NCBI GenBank assembly: GCA_013696905.1
Contig: JACCXP010000060.1
Location: 1 to 13,898, forward strand
Direction of reading: 5' to 3'
Length of the DNA: 13,898 nt
Source of the DNA: Thermoleophilaceae bacterium
GTDB taxonomy: Bacteria; Actinomycetota; Thermoleophilia; Solirubrobacterales; Thermoleophilaceae
Numbering within the stretch: position 1 is the first letter of the stretch; each line of letters starts with the position of its first letter. Positions 5,684-12,781 of the stretch are shown here, in pieces. Position numbers and translations under genes: made by a program. The notes under the pieces are model-generated. The model was not told the DNA's origin. It did no database searches and worked only from the letters and a program-made list of their open reading frames with translations.

Positions 5684-7937
5684 GGCGCGTCTCGAGGGCC
5701 GCGCCGATCGCGCCGTGGTAGGCGCCGCCGAGCTGCGCGAGCGACCGGTCCCAGGGGCGCGCCCGCACTCGAGCCAGCGCGGCGAGCGCGATTCGCGCGC
5801 GGCGATCGGCCGAGGCGGCCAGCTCGACCACCGCCGCTGCGAGCGCCGCCGGGTCCGCACGCCGCAGGAGTCCCGACGTGCCGTCGTCGATCAGGGCACG
5901 CGGGCCGCCCTCGTCGACCGCGACCACCGGCAGGCCGCTCGCCTGCGCCTCGAGGATCACCTGCCCGAAGGTGTCGGTGCGACTCGCGAACAGGAAGATG
6001 TCGGCATCCGCGTAGGCGCGCGCCAGCTCGTCGCCCTCGAGCCATCCGAGGAACGTGGCTGCATCGCCCAGGCGCTCGCGCAGCGCCGTCTCCTCGGGCC
6101 CGCCACCGGCGAGCAGGAGGCGCAGGCGCGGATCCCGCTCGCGGGCCGCGACGAACGAGTCGACGAGCAGGTCGACTCCCTTCTCCACGGTCAGGCGCCC
6201 GGCGTAGAGCACGTGCAGCTCGGCCGGGTCGGCCTCACGGCCGCGGCGGCTGGGATCGAAGCGGGTCAGGTCGACGCCACGATCCCAGCGCGCGATCCGC
6301 TCGGGCTCGATGCCGAGATCGCGCAGCGACTGGTCGGCGGCGCGACTCGGCGAGAGCACCGTGCGGCACTGGGCGTAGAACGCGCCGAGGAAGGCCGCGG
6401 CCTGGGCCTCGAGGCCCGGATTGCCCGAGCGCAGTCCGGCGTAGGCTGCGAGCTCCGTGTGGTAGCTGCCGACGATCGGCGTGCCCATCGCGCGGGTGAT
6501 CACCGCGGCCGCGACGCCGGATGGACCGGGCGAGCAAAGGTGGATCGCCTGGTAGCGCCCCTCGGCCAGCGTCTCCACGAGCGCCGGGAGGGACGGAATC
6601 CCCACCTTGAGGCCGGGATAGAAGGGAATGTCCACCTCGGCGGCGGCCGCGAGGCGCCGGTCGACGCTCGGGTCGGTGCCGATCACCTCGACCTCGAACC
6701 CCGGCACGCCGCGCTCGCGGATCTGGTCGAGCGTGTGCGTCACGCCGTGCATGCCGCCGATCGCATCGGCCACCAGAGCGACCCGCGGGCGCTCGTTCTC
6801 GCGCGCCACGAGCCTCGCCTTCTCGCGCCCGATGAAGGCGACCGGCGGGGCGTAGGGGATCGCCGGCACGCACGCCTCGAACAGGCCCGCGGCGGCCGCG
6901 CCCAGGTCGCCGCTCGAGGCGGCGACGGCGAGCGCCTGGTTGACCGCCCGGCGCAGGCCGCGCTCGTGCAGGTGGCGGGCGCGCCGGAAGAGGTCGGCGT
7001 GGGAGAAGTCCTCGGCCTGGAAGAGCTCGATCAGGTCGGGCCCACGCGCGTCTATGCCCATCGCGACGATCCACGCCTCGAGCAGCGAGCGGCCGTCCTC
7101 GCTCGTGAGCGCCGGGCCCGACGAGTCGAGTCCCTCGTCTTCCCCGCCGGCCGAGGCCCGGGCGGCGATCGCGAGCACCGCGAACGGGTCGACCGACCCC
7201 GACGCCCCGGGCGCAAGTACGCGGGCGGCGATCGCCATCGCGGAGTGTGCCCACTTCGCCGGGCTTCCCTCGTCCCCGCACGCAAGCGCCTCGCCGGCTC
7301 GCAGTCGAGCGAGGAACTGCTCCGGTGAGCTCGCGGCCGGCGTCTGCGTCCAGGTGCGCCCGATGTCGATGCCGGCGTGGTCGTCTGAGCCCGCGACCCC
7401 CGTCCCGCCGTGGGTCTCGATGTAGATCGCGGCCGGCGCGTTCAGCTCACGCGGACGAGCGCCGTTGCGGGTCTCCCAGATCGGGAAGAGCTGGGCGAGG
7501 CGGCGACGGTGGCGCGCCGTGAGCGGCGCCTCGACGGCGAAGAAGGGGTGCGCGAGCGCGCACGCGATCTCGCGCTCCTGGATGTAGGCGGCGCAGGCCT
7601 CGACATCGCCTGAGAGCGCCTGCAGCCGCTCGTGGTCGCCCGAGGTGATCCCGTAGCACAACACGTGCACGGCCTGGGGCTCGCCCTTGAAGCTCGCAGT
7701 CAGCTCCTCGGAGATGAACACGTCGGGGCGGTCCGCGATCTCGAGCACGCCCTCGATCGAGTCGTGGTCGGTGATCGTCACGAAGTCCATCCCCCGCCGC
7801 TTGGCGAGCTCGTAGACCTCCACGGGCGGCGTGGCGCACTCCGGCAGGCCGATCGAGCGCTGAAGCCCGAGCTTGCCCACCCGTGAAGCGGTCGAGTGAC
7901 AGTGGAGGTCGGCCCTGCTGCCTGCGGTGACCTGCAT
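5673..7937 (-). CDS. PHP-domain / GT4 glycosyltransferase fusion protein
   Basis: 754-aa two-domain protein. Residues ~8-225 form a PHP metal-dependent phosphoesterase domain with its ligands apparently intact: DLHCH (H12, H14), TITDHDS (D57, H58, D59), SEEL (E77/E78), H91, ALAHP (H130), H176 and GSDDH (D185, D186, H187). A linker of about 150 residues follows. Residues ~384-754 are a GT4-type, GT-B-fold transferase: start RVALVADAIGGMHGV (385-399), YAGRLTVEKGVDLL (578-591) and TDTFGQVILEAQASGLP (654-670), where the usual Glu of the E-x7-E motif is Asp (D655...E663). It resembles mannosyl/glucosyltransferases that use NDP-sugars. ATG at 7937 has a good Shine-Dalgarno GGGGAG 6 nt upstream. First gene of the run, divergent from a GH31 enzyme. 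The acceptor and the PHP substrate are unknown; the fusion suggests the PHP domain removes a phosphate before or after glycosyl transfer. Confidence 0.92.
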   Translation of the reverse strand: MQVTAGSRADLHCHSTASRVGKLGLQRSIGLPECATPPVEVYELAKRRGMDFVTITDHDSIEGVLEIADRPDVFISEELTASFKGEPQAVHVLCYGITSGDHERLQALSGDVEACAAYIQEREIACALAHPFFAVEAPLTARHRRRLAQLFPIWETRNGARPRELNAPAAIYIETHGGTGVAGSDDHAGIDIGRTWTQTPAASSPEQFLARLRAGEALACGDEGSPAKWAHSAMAIAARVLAPGASGSVDPFAVLAIAARASAGGEDEGLDSSGPALTSEDGRSLLEAWIVAMGIDARGPDLIELFQAEDFSHADLFRRARHLHERGLRRAVNQALAVAASSGDLGAAAAGLFEACVPAIPYAPPVAFIGREKARLVARENERPRVALVADAIGGMHGVTHTLDQIRERGVPGFEVEVIGTDPSVDRRLAAAAEVDIPFYPGLKVGIPSLPALVETLAEGRYQAIHLCSPGPSGVAAAVITRAMGTPIVGSYHTELAAYAGLRSGNPGLEAQAAAFLGAFYAQCRTVLSPSRAADQSLRDLGIEPERIARWDRGVDLTRFDPSRRGREADPAELHVLYAGRLTVEKGVDLLVDSFVAARERDPRLRLLLAGGGPEETALRERLGDAATFLGWLEGDELARAYADADIFLFASRTDTFGQVILEAQASGLPVVAVDEGGPRALIDDGTSGLLRRADPAALAAAVVELAASADRRARIALAALARVRARPWDRSLAQLGGAYHGAIGAALETRRAA

Positions 7938-7943
7938 CTAGCG

Positions 7944-7949
7944 CTCCCC
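7944..7949 (-). promoter_or_regulatory. Shine-Dalgarno of the PHP-GT4 gene
   Basis: GGGGAG on the minus strand, 6 nt before the ATG at 7937, which fixes the start of the PHP-GT4 fusion gene. Confidence 0.7.
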
Positions 7950-8036
7950 ACTTGTGGCAGCTTGACGCTTGCGAGATACAGTTTCGGCTGCAATTTGCGG
8001 CTTTTCGTTACGTGCTTGAGAACGCCGTGTGTCCGC

Positions 8037-8075
8037 TTGGTGAACGGCGCCGTCACCGGCGTGCGGCTTCACCAA
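8037..8075 (+). repeat. inverted repeat with alternative pairings upstream of GH31 gene
   Basis: TTGGTGAA (8037-8044) and TTCACCAA (8068-8075) are perfect inverted repeats separated by 23 nt. Within this, GGTGA (8039-8043) can instead pair with TCACC at 8053-8057 around the self-complementary CGGCGCCG (8045-8052). The two pairings exclude each other and sit just before the Shine-Dalgarno at 8084. Either an operator for a carbohydrate regulator or an RNA switch is possible; neither is proven. Confidence 0.4.
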
Positions 8076-8083
8076 ATCGCAAC

Positions 8084-8093
8084 AGGGGAGGTG
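8084..8093 (+). promoter_or_regulatory. strong Shine-Dalgarno without a matching ATG/GTG start
   Basis: AGGGGAGGTG is close to the ideal anti-16S complement. The only in-frame start-like codon at usable distance for the GH31 gene is CTG at 8096 (4-nt spacer). The first in-frame GTG, at 8117, is 25 nt from the core. This makes the GH31 start uncertain. Confidence 0.5.
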
Positions 8094-8116
8094 CTCTGGG
8101 CGGCAAGCTCCAACCA

Positions 8117-10339
8117 GTGCGCGCGGAATCCACCGAGGCGGGCGTGACGCTCGCCCACGGACCGCTGGCCCTTGAGATCGTCCTCGACCCGCTCGCCTTC
8201 TCGGTGCGGCGGGGTACACGCATGCTGGTGTCGGGGGGCGCCCTATGGGCGACGGCGGGCAGTGCTCACGACCAGTTGATCGAGCTGACCGAAGGCGTGA
8301 TCGTGCACGAGCAGCTCGGCACGCCCGAGCGGCTCGAGCGAGCCGAGGTCGTCCTCGCCGCAGCCGACGAGCTGCGCCTGCGCGGCCGCACGACGACCGG
8401 CCGTGAGCTGCGTCTTGACGCGACCGTCGAGCACGAGCGCGTCCTGCTCGAGCTCTCGGCCGAGCCCGAGCCGCTGCGACTCGCGGTCGGCTGGGATCGA
8501 GCCCACGAGGAGCAGCTGACCGGCTTCGGCGCGCGCCACCAGGCGGCGCTCGACCAGAGCGGGCGCCGGATGCACCTGGGCGCCGATCGCGCCTACACGG
8601 GGCCCGACTGCCCGCCGGACATGCTCGACGTCGGCGGCATCCCGATGGGCGACTACCTGCCCGTCCCCTGGGCGCTCTCGAGCGCGGGCTACGCCGTCTG
8701 GCTCGAGACCGCCGGCACGGCGACCGAGTTCGACCTGCGCGAGGGGATCGCGGCGTCTTGCCGGGCGGCGGCGGGCGCCTTGCGCGTGCACCTGCTCACC
8801 GACCCGACCCCTGCCGCGCGCCTGCGCCGCTACTGCCGCCTGACCGGCTTCCCGGCGCTGCTCGCCGAGTGGGGCTACGGCCACTGGAAGAGTCGCGACA
8901 TCTATCAGCACCAGGACGACGTGCTCGAAGACTTCGAGGGCTATGAGCGCCACCGGCTGCCGCTCGACGCGGTCGTGATCGACTCGCCGTGGGCGACGCA
9001 GTACAACACCTGGCGCTTCAACCCGAGGCAGTTCCCGGATGCCGCCGGCATGGTCGGGGGCATGCGCGCGGCCGGCGTGCGCACGGTCGTCTGGGTCGCC
9101 CCGTGGATGAACCTCGACTCCGCGTACGGGCAGAAGCCCCCGGACGGCGAGTCGGAGCGCAGCTACGGTGAGCCCGCGCCCGACTACGAGCCGGCCGCGG
9201 CGGCGGGCCACTTCGTCAAGGAGCCGAGCGGGGAGCCGTTCGTGCAACGCTGGTGGATGGGGACGGGATCACCGGTCGACTTCACGTCCGCGGCGGCCGA
9301 GTGCTGGTGGCGCGAGCTGGCCCGGCCGGTGCTCGAGCTCGGGGTCGAGGGCATCAAGGCCGACGGCGCCGAGGGCTTCTACTTCCCGCCGGACGTGCGC
9401 TTCGCCGACGGTCGCACCGGAGCGCGGGCGGCGTGGGCCTATCCCGAGCTCTACCGGCGCTCGATGCAACGCGCGCTCGACGAGGTCCACCCCGGACAGG
9501 GCGTGCTCTTCGCCCGCTCGGGATGGTCGGGGACTCAGGCTCAGGGATTCACTTGGGGCGGCGACCAGGCGTCGGACTTCTGGTCGCTGCGCGCGCTCGT
9601 GGCCGCCTCCCTGACCGCCGCGGCGAGCGGCTACTCGAACTGGTCACACGACGTCGGCGGCTACATCGGCCGCCGGCTGGTGGAGCGCTGCCCCAAGGAG
9701 CTGCTGATCCGCTGGGTGCAGTTCGGCTGCTTCAGCCCCCTCTTCCACGCCCACGGCCGCTTTCGCCAGGAAGCCTGGACCTACGACCACGAGACGCTCG
9801 ACCTCTATCGCGAGTACGTGCTGCTGCACGAGCGGCTCGTGCCCTACGTGCGCGCCGCCGCGGCCACCGCGGCACGCAGCGGGCTGCCGATCATGCGCCC
9901 GCTGTGCCTGATCGACCCGAGCGATCGGCGCGGGTTCTCGGTGGCCGACGCCTACGGCTACGGACCGGCGCTGTGGGTGGCACCGGTGCTCGAGCACGGC
10001 GCCGGTGAGCGCGTCGTCGCGCTCCCGCGCGGGGAGTGGATCGACTTCTGGACCGGAGAGCGAGCCTACGGCGGCGACGAGGTGACCGCCAGGGCGCCGC
10101 TCGAGCGCATCCCCGTATGGGTGCGCTCGGGCTCGATCCTCGTCACCTACCCGGCCGAGCATGTCGCGGCCGGGCTCGGCGACGCCGACGAGCGCGAGCG
10201 CCCACTCGAGGCGACGCTGTGGGGTGAGCCGCCCCTGGGGCGCTCATCCGCCCGCCTCGCGGACGGGACTCGCGTGCGCTGGCGCAAGGGTCGGTGGTCG
10301 GTCGAGCCGCGGCGCGAGGTGTCGTTCAGCGAGCGTTGA
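8117..10339 (+). CDS. GH31 family alpha-glycosidase (alpha-glucosidase/alpha-xylosidase-like)
   Basis: 740 aa from the chosen GTG; a CTG at 8096 is the main alternative. An N-terminal beta domain (GPLALEI..., about residues 15-230) precedes a TIM barrel with WGYGHWKSRDIY and AVVIDSPW. The GH31 nucleophile is D416 in GIKADGAEG and the predicted acid/base is D483 in WGGDQASDFW. SNWSHDVGGY and FSPLFHAHGR are further family landmarks. C-terminal beta domains follow, with GYGPALWVAPVL and IPVWVRSGSIL. It hydrolyses alpha-linked glucose or xylose residues; specificity cannot be read from motifs. No signal peptide, so it is probably intracellular, acting on imported oligosaccharides or storage glycan. 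It is transcribed divergently from the PHP-GT4 operon, and the shared upstream region suggests possible common control. The open frame upstream of 8117 is unlike protein sequence and was not included. Confidence 0.93.
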   Translation: MRAESTEAGVTLAHGPLALEIVLDPLAFSVRRGTRMLVSGGALWATAGSAHDQLIELTEGVIVHEQLGTPERLERAEVVLAAADELRLRGRTTTGRELRLDATVEHERVLLELSAEPEPLRLAVGWDRAHEEQLTGFGARHQAALDQSGRRMHLGADRAYTGPDCPPDMLDVGGIPMGDYLPVPWALSSAGYAVWLETAGTATEFDLREGIAASCRAAAGALRVHLLTDPTPAARLRRYCRLTGFPALLAEWGYGHWKSRDIYQHQDDVLEDFEGYERHRLPLDAVVIDSPWATQYNTWRFNPRQFPDAAGMVGGMRAAGVRTVVWVAPWMNLDSAYGQKPPDGESERSYGEPAPDYEPAAAAGHFVKEPSGEPFVQRWWMGTGSPVDFTSAAAECWWRELARPVLELGVEGIKADGAEGFYFPPDVRFADGRTGARAAWAYPELYRRSMQRALDEVHPGQGVLFARSGWSGTQAQGFTWGGDQASDFWSLRALVAASLTAAASGYSNWSHDVGGYIGRRLVERCPKELLIRWVQFGCFSPLFHAHGRFRQEAWTYDHETLDLYREYVLLHERLVPYVRAAAATAARSGLPIMRPLCLIDPSDRRGFSVADAYGYGPALWVAPVLEHGAGERVVALPRGEWIDFWTGERAYGGDEVTARAPLERIPVWVRSGSILVTYPAEHVAAGLGDADERERPLEATLWGEPPLGRSSARLADGTRVRWRKGRWSVEPRREVSFSER

Positions 10340-10385
10340 ACGCCGTCGTGGGTGCAGCTCGTCTCTACGTCGGTTGAGATGTGGC

Positions 10386-10391
10386 TACGAT
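10386..10391 (+). promoter_or_regulatory. possible -10 box of the cadC-like gene
   Basis: TACGAT ends 6 nt before the ATG at 10398, the same spacing as the -10 boxes of the two ars promoters in this window, which would give a leaderless mRNA. No -35 box at proper spacing was found, and no clear operator dyad. Confidence 0.3.
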
Positions 10392-10397
10392 GCCGCT

Positions 10398-10754
10398 ATG
10401 TCCAGCGACCGTTGTGACCTTCTGTGCCTCGATCTTCCCAAGGCCGAGGCCCTGCGCGCCACCCGGCTCAGCGAGGAACACGCGCGCGCGCCGGCTGAAC
10501 GTGCCAAGGCGCTGTCCGACCCAACCCGTCTGATCCTCGCCGCCGCGCTCGCCGAGACCGACGAGCTGTGCGTGTGCGACCTGGCGTGGGTCGCGGAGCG
10601 GTCCGAGAACCTCGTCTCCCACCATCTGCGCGCCCTGCGCGGCGCGGGCCTGGTCGCCAGTCGGCGCCAAGGAAAGATGGTGATGTATGCGGTCACCGAT
10701 GCCGGCCGGGCGTTGCTCGCCGCCGTGGGCGCCGGAGCCGAGGTTGCCCTATGA
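10398..10754 (+). CDS. cadC: CadC-like ArsR/SmtB-family metal-sensing repressor
   Basis: 118-aa winged-helix repressor that would release DNA on binding Cd/Pb/Zn-type ions. The alpha3N metal site of the CadC group is intact: C6 and C10 in CDLLC at the N-terminus, C58 and C60 in ELCVC, almost the same numbering as S. aureus CadC (C7, C11, C58, C60). The recognition helix is SENLVSHHLRALRGAGLV (69-86), with a beta-wing ending MVMYAVT. At the C-terminal alpha5 zinc site, D101 is kept but the usual second ligand is Gly103, so that site is probably absent. ATG at 10398 is chosen because it begins the conserved MSSDRCDLLC stretch; upstream sequence is not protein-like. It overlaps the next gene by ATGA, implying coupled translation with the transporter it presumably controls. 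Confidence 0.93.
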   Translation: MSSDRCDLLCLDLPKAEALRATRLSEEHARAPAERAKALSDPTRLILAAALAETDELCVCDLAWVAERSENLVSHHLRALRGAGLVASRRQGKMVMYAVTDAGRALLAAVGAGAEVAL

Positions 10755-11473
10755 GCGCGTCGCCGGTCACCGCGCCGCTGCCGCGCGCCGCCGCTTCTGT
10801 CGACCGCGAGACCTACCGGCGGCTGGCGACGCGCGTGAAGCTGCTGTCCTGGGCGAGCCTGGCCTACATGACGCTTGAGGGCACGGTCGCCATCACGGCC
10901 GGCATCCTCGCCGGCTCGGTCGCCCTCATCGGCTTCGGCATCGACTCCGCCATCGAGGGCTTCGCGAGCGCCATCATCGTGTGGCGGTTCACCGGGGCGC
11001 GCATGTTCTCCCAGGCTGCCGAGCAGCGCGCCCAGAGGCTCGTGGCCGTCCAATTCTTCCTGCTCGCACCCTACGTCGGCTTCGAGTCGGTTCAGGCGCT
11101 GGTCGAAGGGGAGCGTCCGGAGACGAGCTTCGTGGGCATCGCCTTGAGCGCGAGCAGCGTGGTCGTCATGCCGTACCTGGGCATCGCCAAGCAGCGCATC
11201 GCCGACCAGATCGGCTCCGCGGCGACCAAGGGCGAGGGCCGCCAGAACATGCTCTGTGCCTACCTGGCCGGAGCGCTCCTGATCGGCCTGCTGGGCAACA
11301 CGCTGTTCGGTGCCTGGTGGCTAGACCCCGCCGTCGGCCTGCTCATCGCCACCGTCGCCGTCAAGGAAGGCCGCGAGGCGTGGAGCGGCGAGGGGTGCGC
11401 GTGCACGTCTGATCCACTCGCCGGCTTGAGTGAAGACGACTGCAAGGACGCGTGCTGCTCTGCCGACAAGTGA
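10751..11473 (+). CDS. CDF-like cation transporter with Cys-rich C-terminal tail
   Basis: 240-aa inner-membrane protein with about six hydrophobic segments (roughly 33-57, 58-79, 97-119, 125-145, 168-187, 190-206), resembling the membrane part of cation diffusion facilitators. GSVALIGFGIDSAIEG (55-70) matches TM2, and ENMLCAYL-like QNMLCAYL (165-172) with WWLDPAVGLLI (189-199) matches TM5/TM6. The canonical HxxxD zinc sites are not kept: D65 remains, the TM2 His position is Gly, and TM5 has C169. The usual cytoplasmic C-terminal domain is missing; instead a short tail carries C216, C218, C231, C235 and C236, suited to soft-metal binding. ATG at 10751 overlaps the cadC stop. It probably exports Cd/Zn/Pb or a similar ion under CadC control; specificity is inferred from context. 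Confidence 0.88.
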   Translation: MSASPVTAPLPRAAASVDRETYRRLATRVKLLSWASLAYMTLEGTVAITAGILAGSVALIGFGIDSAIEGFASAIIVWRFTGARMFSQAAEQRAQRLVAVQFFLLAPYVGFESVQALVEGERPETSFVGIALSASSVVVMPYLGIAKQRIADQIGSAATKGEGRQNMLCAYLAGALLIGLLGNTLFGAWWLDPAVGLLIATVAVKEGREAWSGEGCACTSDPLAGLSEDDCKDACCSADK

Positions 11474-11475
11474 GC

Positions 11476-11493
11476 GCCGAGGCGCGCTTCGGC
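11476..11493. terminator. weak hairpin between convergent genes
   Basis: GCCGA (11476-11480) pairs with TCGGC (11489-11493), with one further wobble pair, in the 31-nt gap between the transporter and arsM stop codons. No U-tract on either strand; a shared bidirectional terminator is only possible. Confidence 0.25.
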
Positions 11494-11504
11494 CCGCCCG
11501 CCGT

Positions 11505-12404
11505 TCAGTGGCAGCCGCAGCTCGAGCCGCTCGCCGCGTCGCCGCAGCACTCCGCCTTGGCGGCGGGCTCACAGCAGGCCTCCTGCTCGAGGGGGGCGCA
11601 GCAGGAACCGGCCTCAAGCTCAGGCTTTCGGGCGCGGACGATCGCCGAGCCGGCGTGCTGGTGAACTCGGTGCGTCTCACGCACGTCGACGTCGACGAGG
11701 CCGGCTGCCCGCAGGCCGGCCTCGTACTCCTCGCGGGTCAGCGCACCGGCAATGCAGCCCGTGAAGGCCTGCATGTCTCGGCGCGTCGCCTCGTCCATGT
11801 CGTGGTCGGCCACGACGTCGCTGATCCCCACCCGGCCGCCAGGGCGCAGCACCCGCCCGACCTCGCGCAGGACCCGGGCCTTGTCGGCCGAGAGGTTGAC
11901 GACGCAGTTCGAGATCACGACGTCGACGGAGGCGTCCGGCAGCGGGATCGCCTCGATGCGGCCGCGAAGGAACTCGACGTTCTCTGCGCCGGCCTCCTCG
12001 GCGTTGCGGCGGGCGAGGGCGAGCATCTCATCGGTCATGTCGAGCCCGTAGGCGAAGCCTCCCGGCCCGACGCGGCGGGCCGACAGCAGGACGTCGATGC
12101 CGCCGCCTGAGCCGAGGTCGAGCACCCTCTCGCCCTCCCGGAGCTCGGCTACCGCGGTCGGGTTGCCGCAGCCGAGCGAGGCGAGCTGGGCCGTCTCGGG
12201 CAGCGCCTCGCGCTCGTCCGCGCCGTAGAGGGCGGCGCCGAAGACCTCTCGCTGCTCCTCCGCCAGGGCGCTCGTGCCACCGCACGAGTCCTCGCCGGGG
12301 GCGCAGCAGCTCGCGTCCGCGCCGCCCGTCGCCTGCTCGGCGGCCGCGGCGTAGCGCTCGCGCACCGCCTCTCGAATATCGACAGCCGTCAGCGGATCAG
12401 CCAA
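11505..12404 (-). CDS. arsM: arsenite S-adenosylmethionine methyltransferase
   Basis: Methylates As(III) with SAM, giving methylated and volatile arsenicals. 299 aa from a TTG at 12404, chosen because GGAGGAG (12413-12419) lies 8 nt upstream and no ATG fits. The SAM motif is VLDLGSGGGIDVLLSA (94-109). The three As-binding cysteines of ArsM enzymes are present: C79 in SLGCGNP, C167 in ISNCVVNL and C217 in TGCIAGAL. An N-terminal Cys cluster (C33, C34, C41) and a Cys-rich tail (CC at 268-269, 277-278, 286-287, then C296 and C298) add up to 11 extra cysteines. It overlaps arsR by 16 nt, so translation is likely coupled and repression by ArsR shared. Reading further upstream in this frame gives an Arg-rich shadow of arsR. 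Identity is secure; the start is moderately sure. Confidence 0.95.
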   Translation of the reverse strand: MADPLTAVDIREAVRERYAAAAEQATGGADASCCAPGEDSCGGTSALAEEQREVFGAALYGADEREALPETAQLASLGCGNPTAVAELREGERVLDLGSGGGIDVLLSARRVGPGGFAYGLDMTDEMLALARRNAEEAGAENVEFLRGRIEAIPLPDASVDVVISNCVVNLSADKARVLREVGRVLRPGGRVGISDVVADHDMDEATRRDMQAFTGCIAGALTREEYEAGLRAAGLVDVDVRETHRVHQHAGSAIVRARKPELEAGSCCAPLEQEACCEPAAKAECCGDAASGSSCGCH

Positions 12405-12745
12405 TGTTGGAACTCCTCCAGTGCGTCCGGGTGGACGTAGTAGTAGGCCCACAGCCCCTGGCGCTCCGAGTCGACGATCCCGGCACGGCGCAGGACCTTG
12501 AGGTGATGGGACACGGTCGGCTGCCCGACGTCGAACAGCGGCGTCAGCTCGCACACGCACACCTTGCCGGCGTGCTTTCGCAACACGTCCACGAGCTGCA
12601 GGCGAATCGGGTCGCCGAGCGCCTTGGCGACCGCAGCCATCCGCTCGGCCTGCTGGCGAGCGACATCGGGATACACGACTGGCTCGCAGCACGGCTCGCC
12701 GGCGCCGCGCTTCTGCTTCGGGGAGAGCTGCAGATCGACCGCCAT
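12389..12745 (-). CDS. arsR: ArsR-family arsenic-responsive repressor
   Basis: 118-aa winged-helix repressor. ALGDPIRLQLVDVL (42-55) precedes the sensor motif KVCVCEL (61-67) with C63 and C65 on the alpha3 helix. The recognition helix is QPTVSHHLKVLRRAGIV (75-91), then the wing RQGLWAYYYV (95-104). A second Cys pair, C19-C20 near the N-terminus, could supply the third As(III) ligand. ATG at 12745 is chosen because the conserved protein and the promoter both point there; the frame is open upstream but antisense-like. It is first in a two-gene arsR-arsM unit and divergent from a winged-helix/metallophosphoesterase pair across 52 bp with a perfect inverted repeat, presumably its operator. The promoter boxes place transcription start at about the ATG, suggesting a leaderless mRNA. 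As(III) as inducer is inferred from arsM. Confidence 0.94.
   Translation of the reverse strand: MAVDLQLSPKQKRGAGEPCCEPVVYPDVARQQAERMAAVAKALGDPIRLQLVDVLRKHAGKVCVCELTPLFDVGQPTVSHHLKVLRRAGIVDSERQGLWAYYYVHPDALEEFQHWLIR
12413..12419 (-). promoter_or_regulatory. Shine-Dalgarno deciding the TTG start of arsM
   Basis: GGAGGAG on the minus strand, inside the last codons of arsR, 8 nt before TTG at 12404. It is the only good ribosome site near the arsM N-terminus. Confidence 0.7.
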
Positions 12746-12752
12746 CGATCTA

Positions 12753-12781
12753 TGTATATCGATTGAAGCGATCACTGTCAA
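12753..12781 (-). promoter_or_regulatory. arsR promoter (TTGACA-17-TATACA)
   Basis: On the minus strand TTGACA (plus 12776-12781) is followed after 17 nt by TATACA (plus 12753-12758), a near-consensus sigma70 promoter. The -10 box ends 7 nt before the arsR ATG, so the mRNA would be leaderless or nearly so. Confidence 0.85.

Larger units (their letters stand above)
7938..8116. other. divergent intergenic region between PHP-GT4 and GH31 genes
   Basis: 179 bp with no convincing gene. The part at 7961-8020 is poorer in GC than its surroundings and presumably holds the promoters of both divergent genes; TTGACG (7962-7967, plus) is a candidate -35 box but no good -10 at normal spacing was found. 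The right part holds the inverted repeats and the strong Shine-Dalgarno listed separately. Confidence 0.5.

Noticed and set aside
5684..5860. Upstream extension of the phosphodiester glycosidase gene
   Set aside because: This part is an out-of-frame, Arg-rich reading of the glycosyltransferase C-terminus; the GTG at 5683 gives a normal domain start.
5343..7328. 661-residue plus-strand open frame opposite the NAGPA and PHP-GT4 genes
   Set aside because: Low-complexity, Arg-rich antisense translation without motifs; it spans two well-supported minus-strand genes.
7952..8116. N-terminal extension of the GH31 protein to an ATG at 7952
   Set aside because: The extension does not look like protein, covers the low-GC promoter region and inverted repeats, and has no supporting ribosome site.
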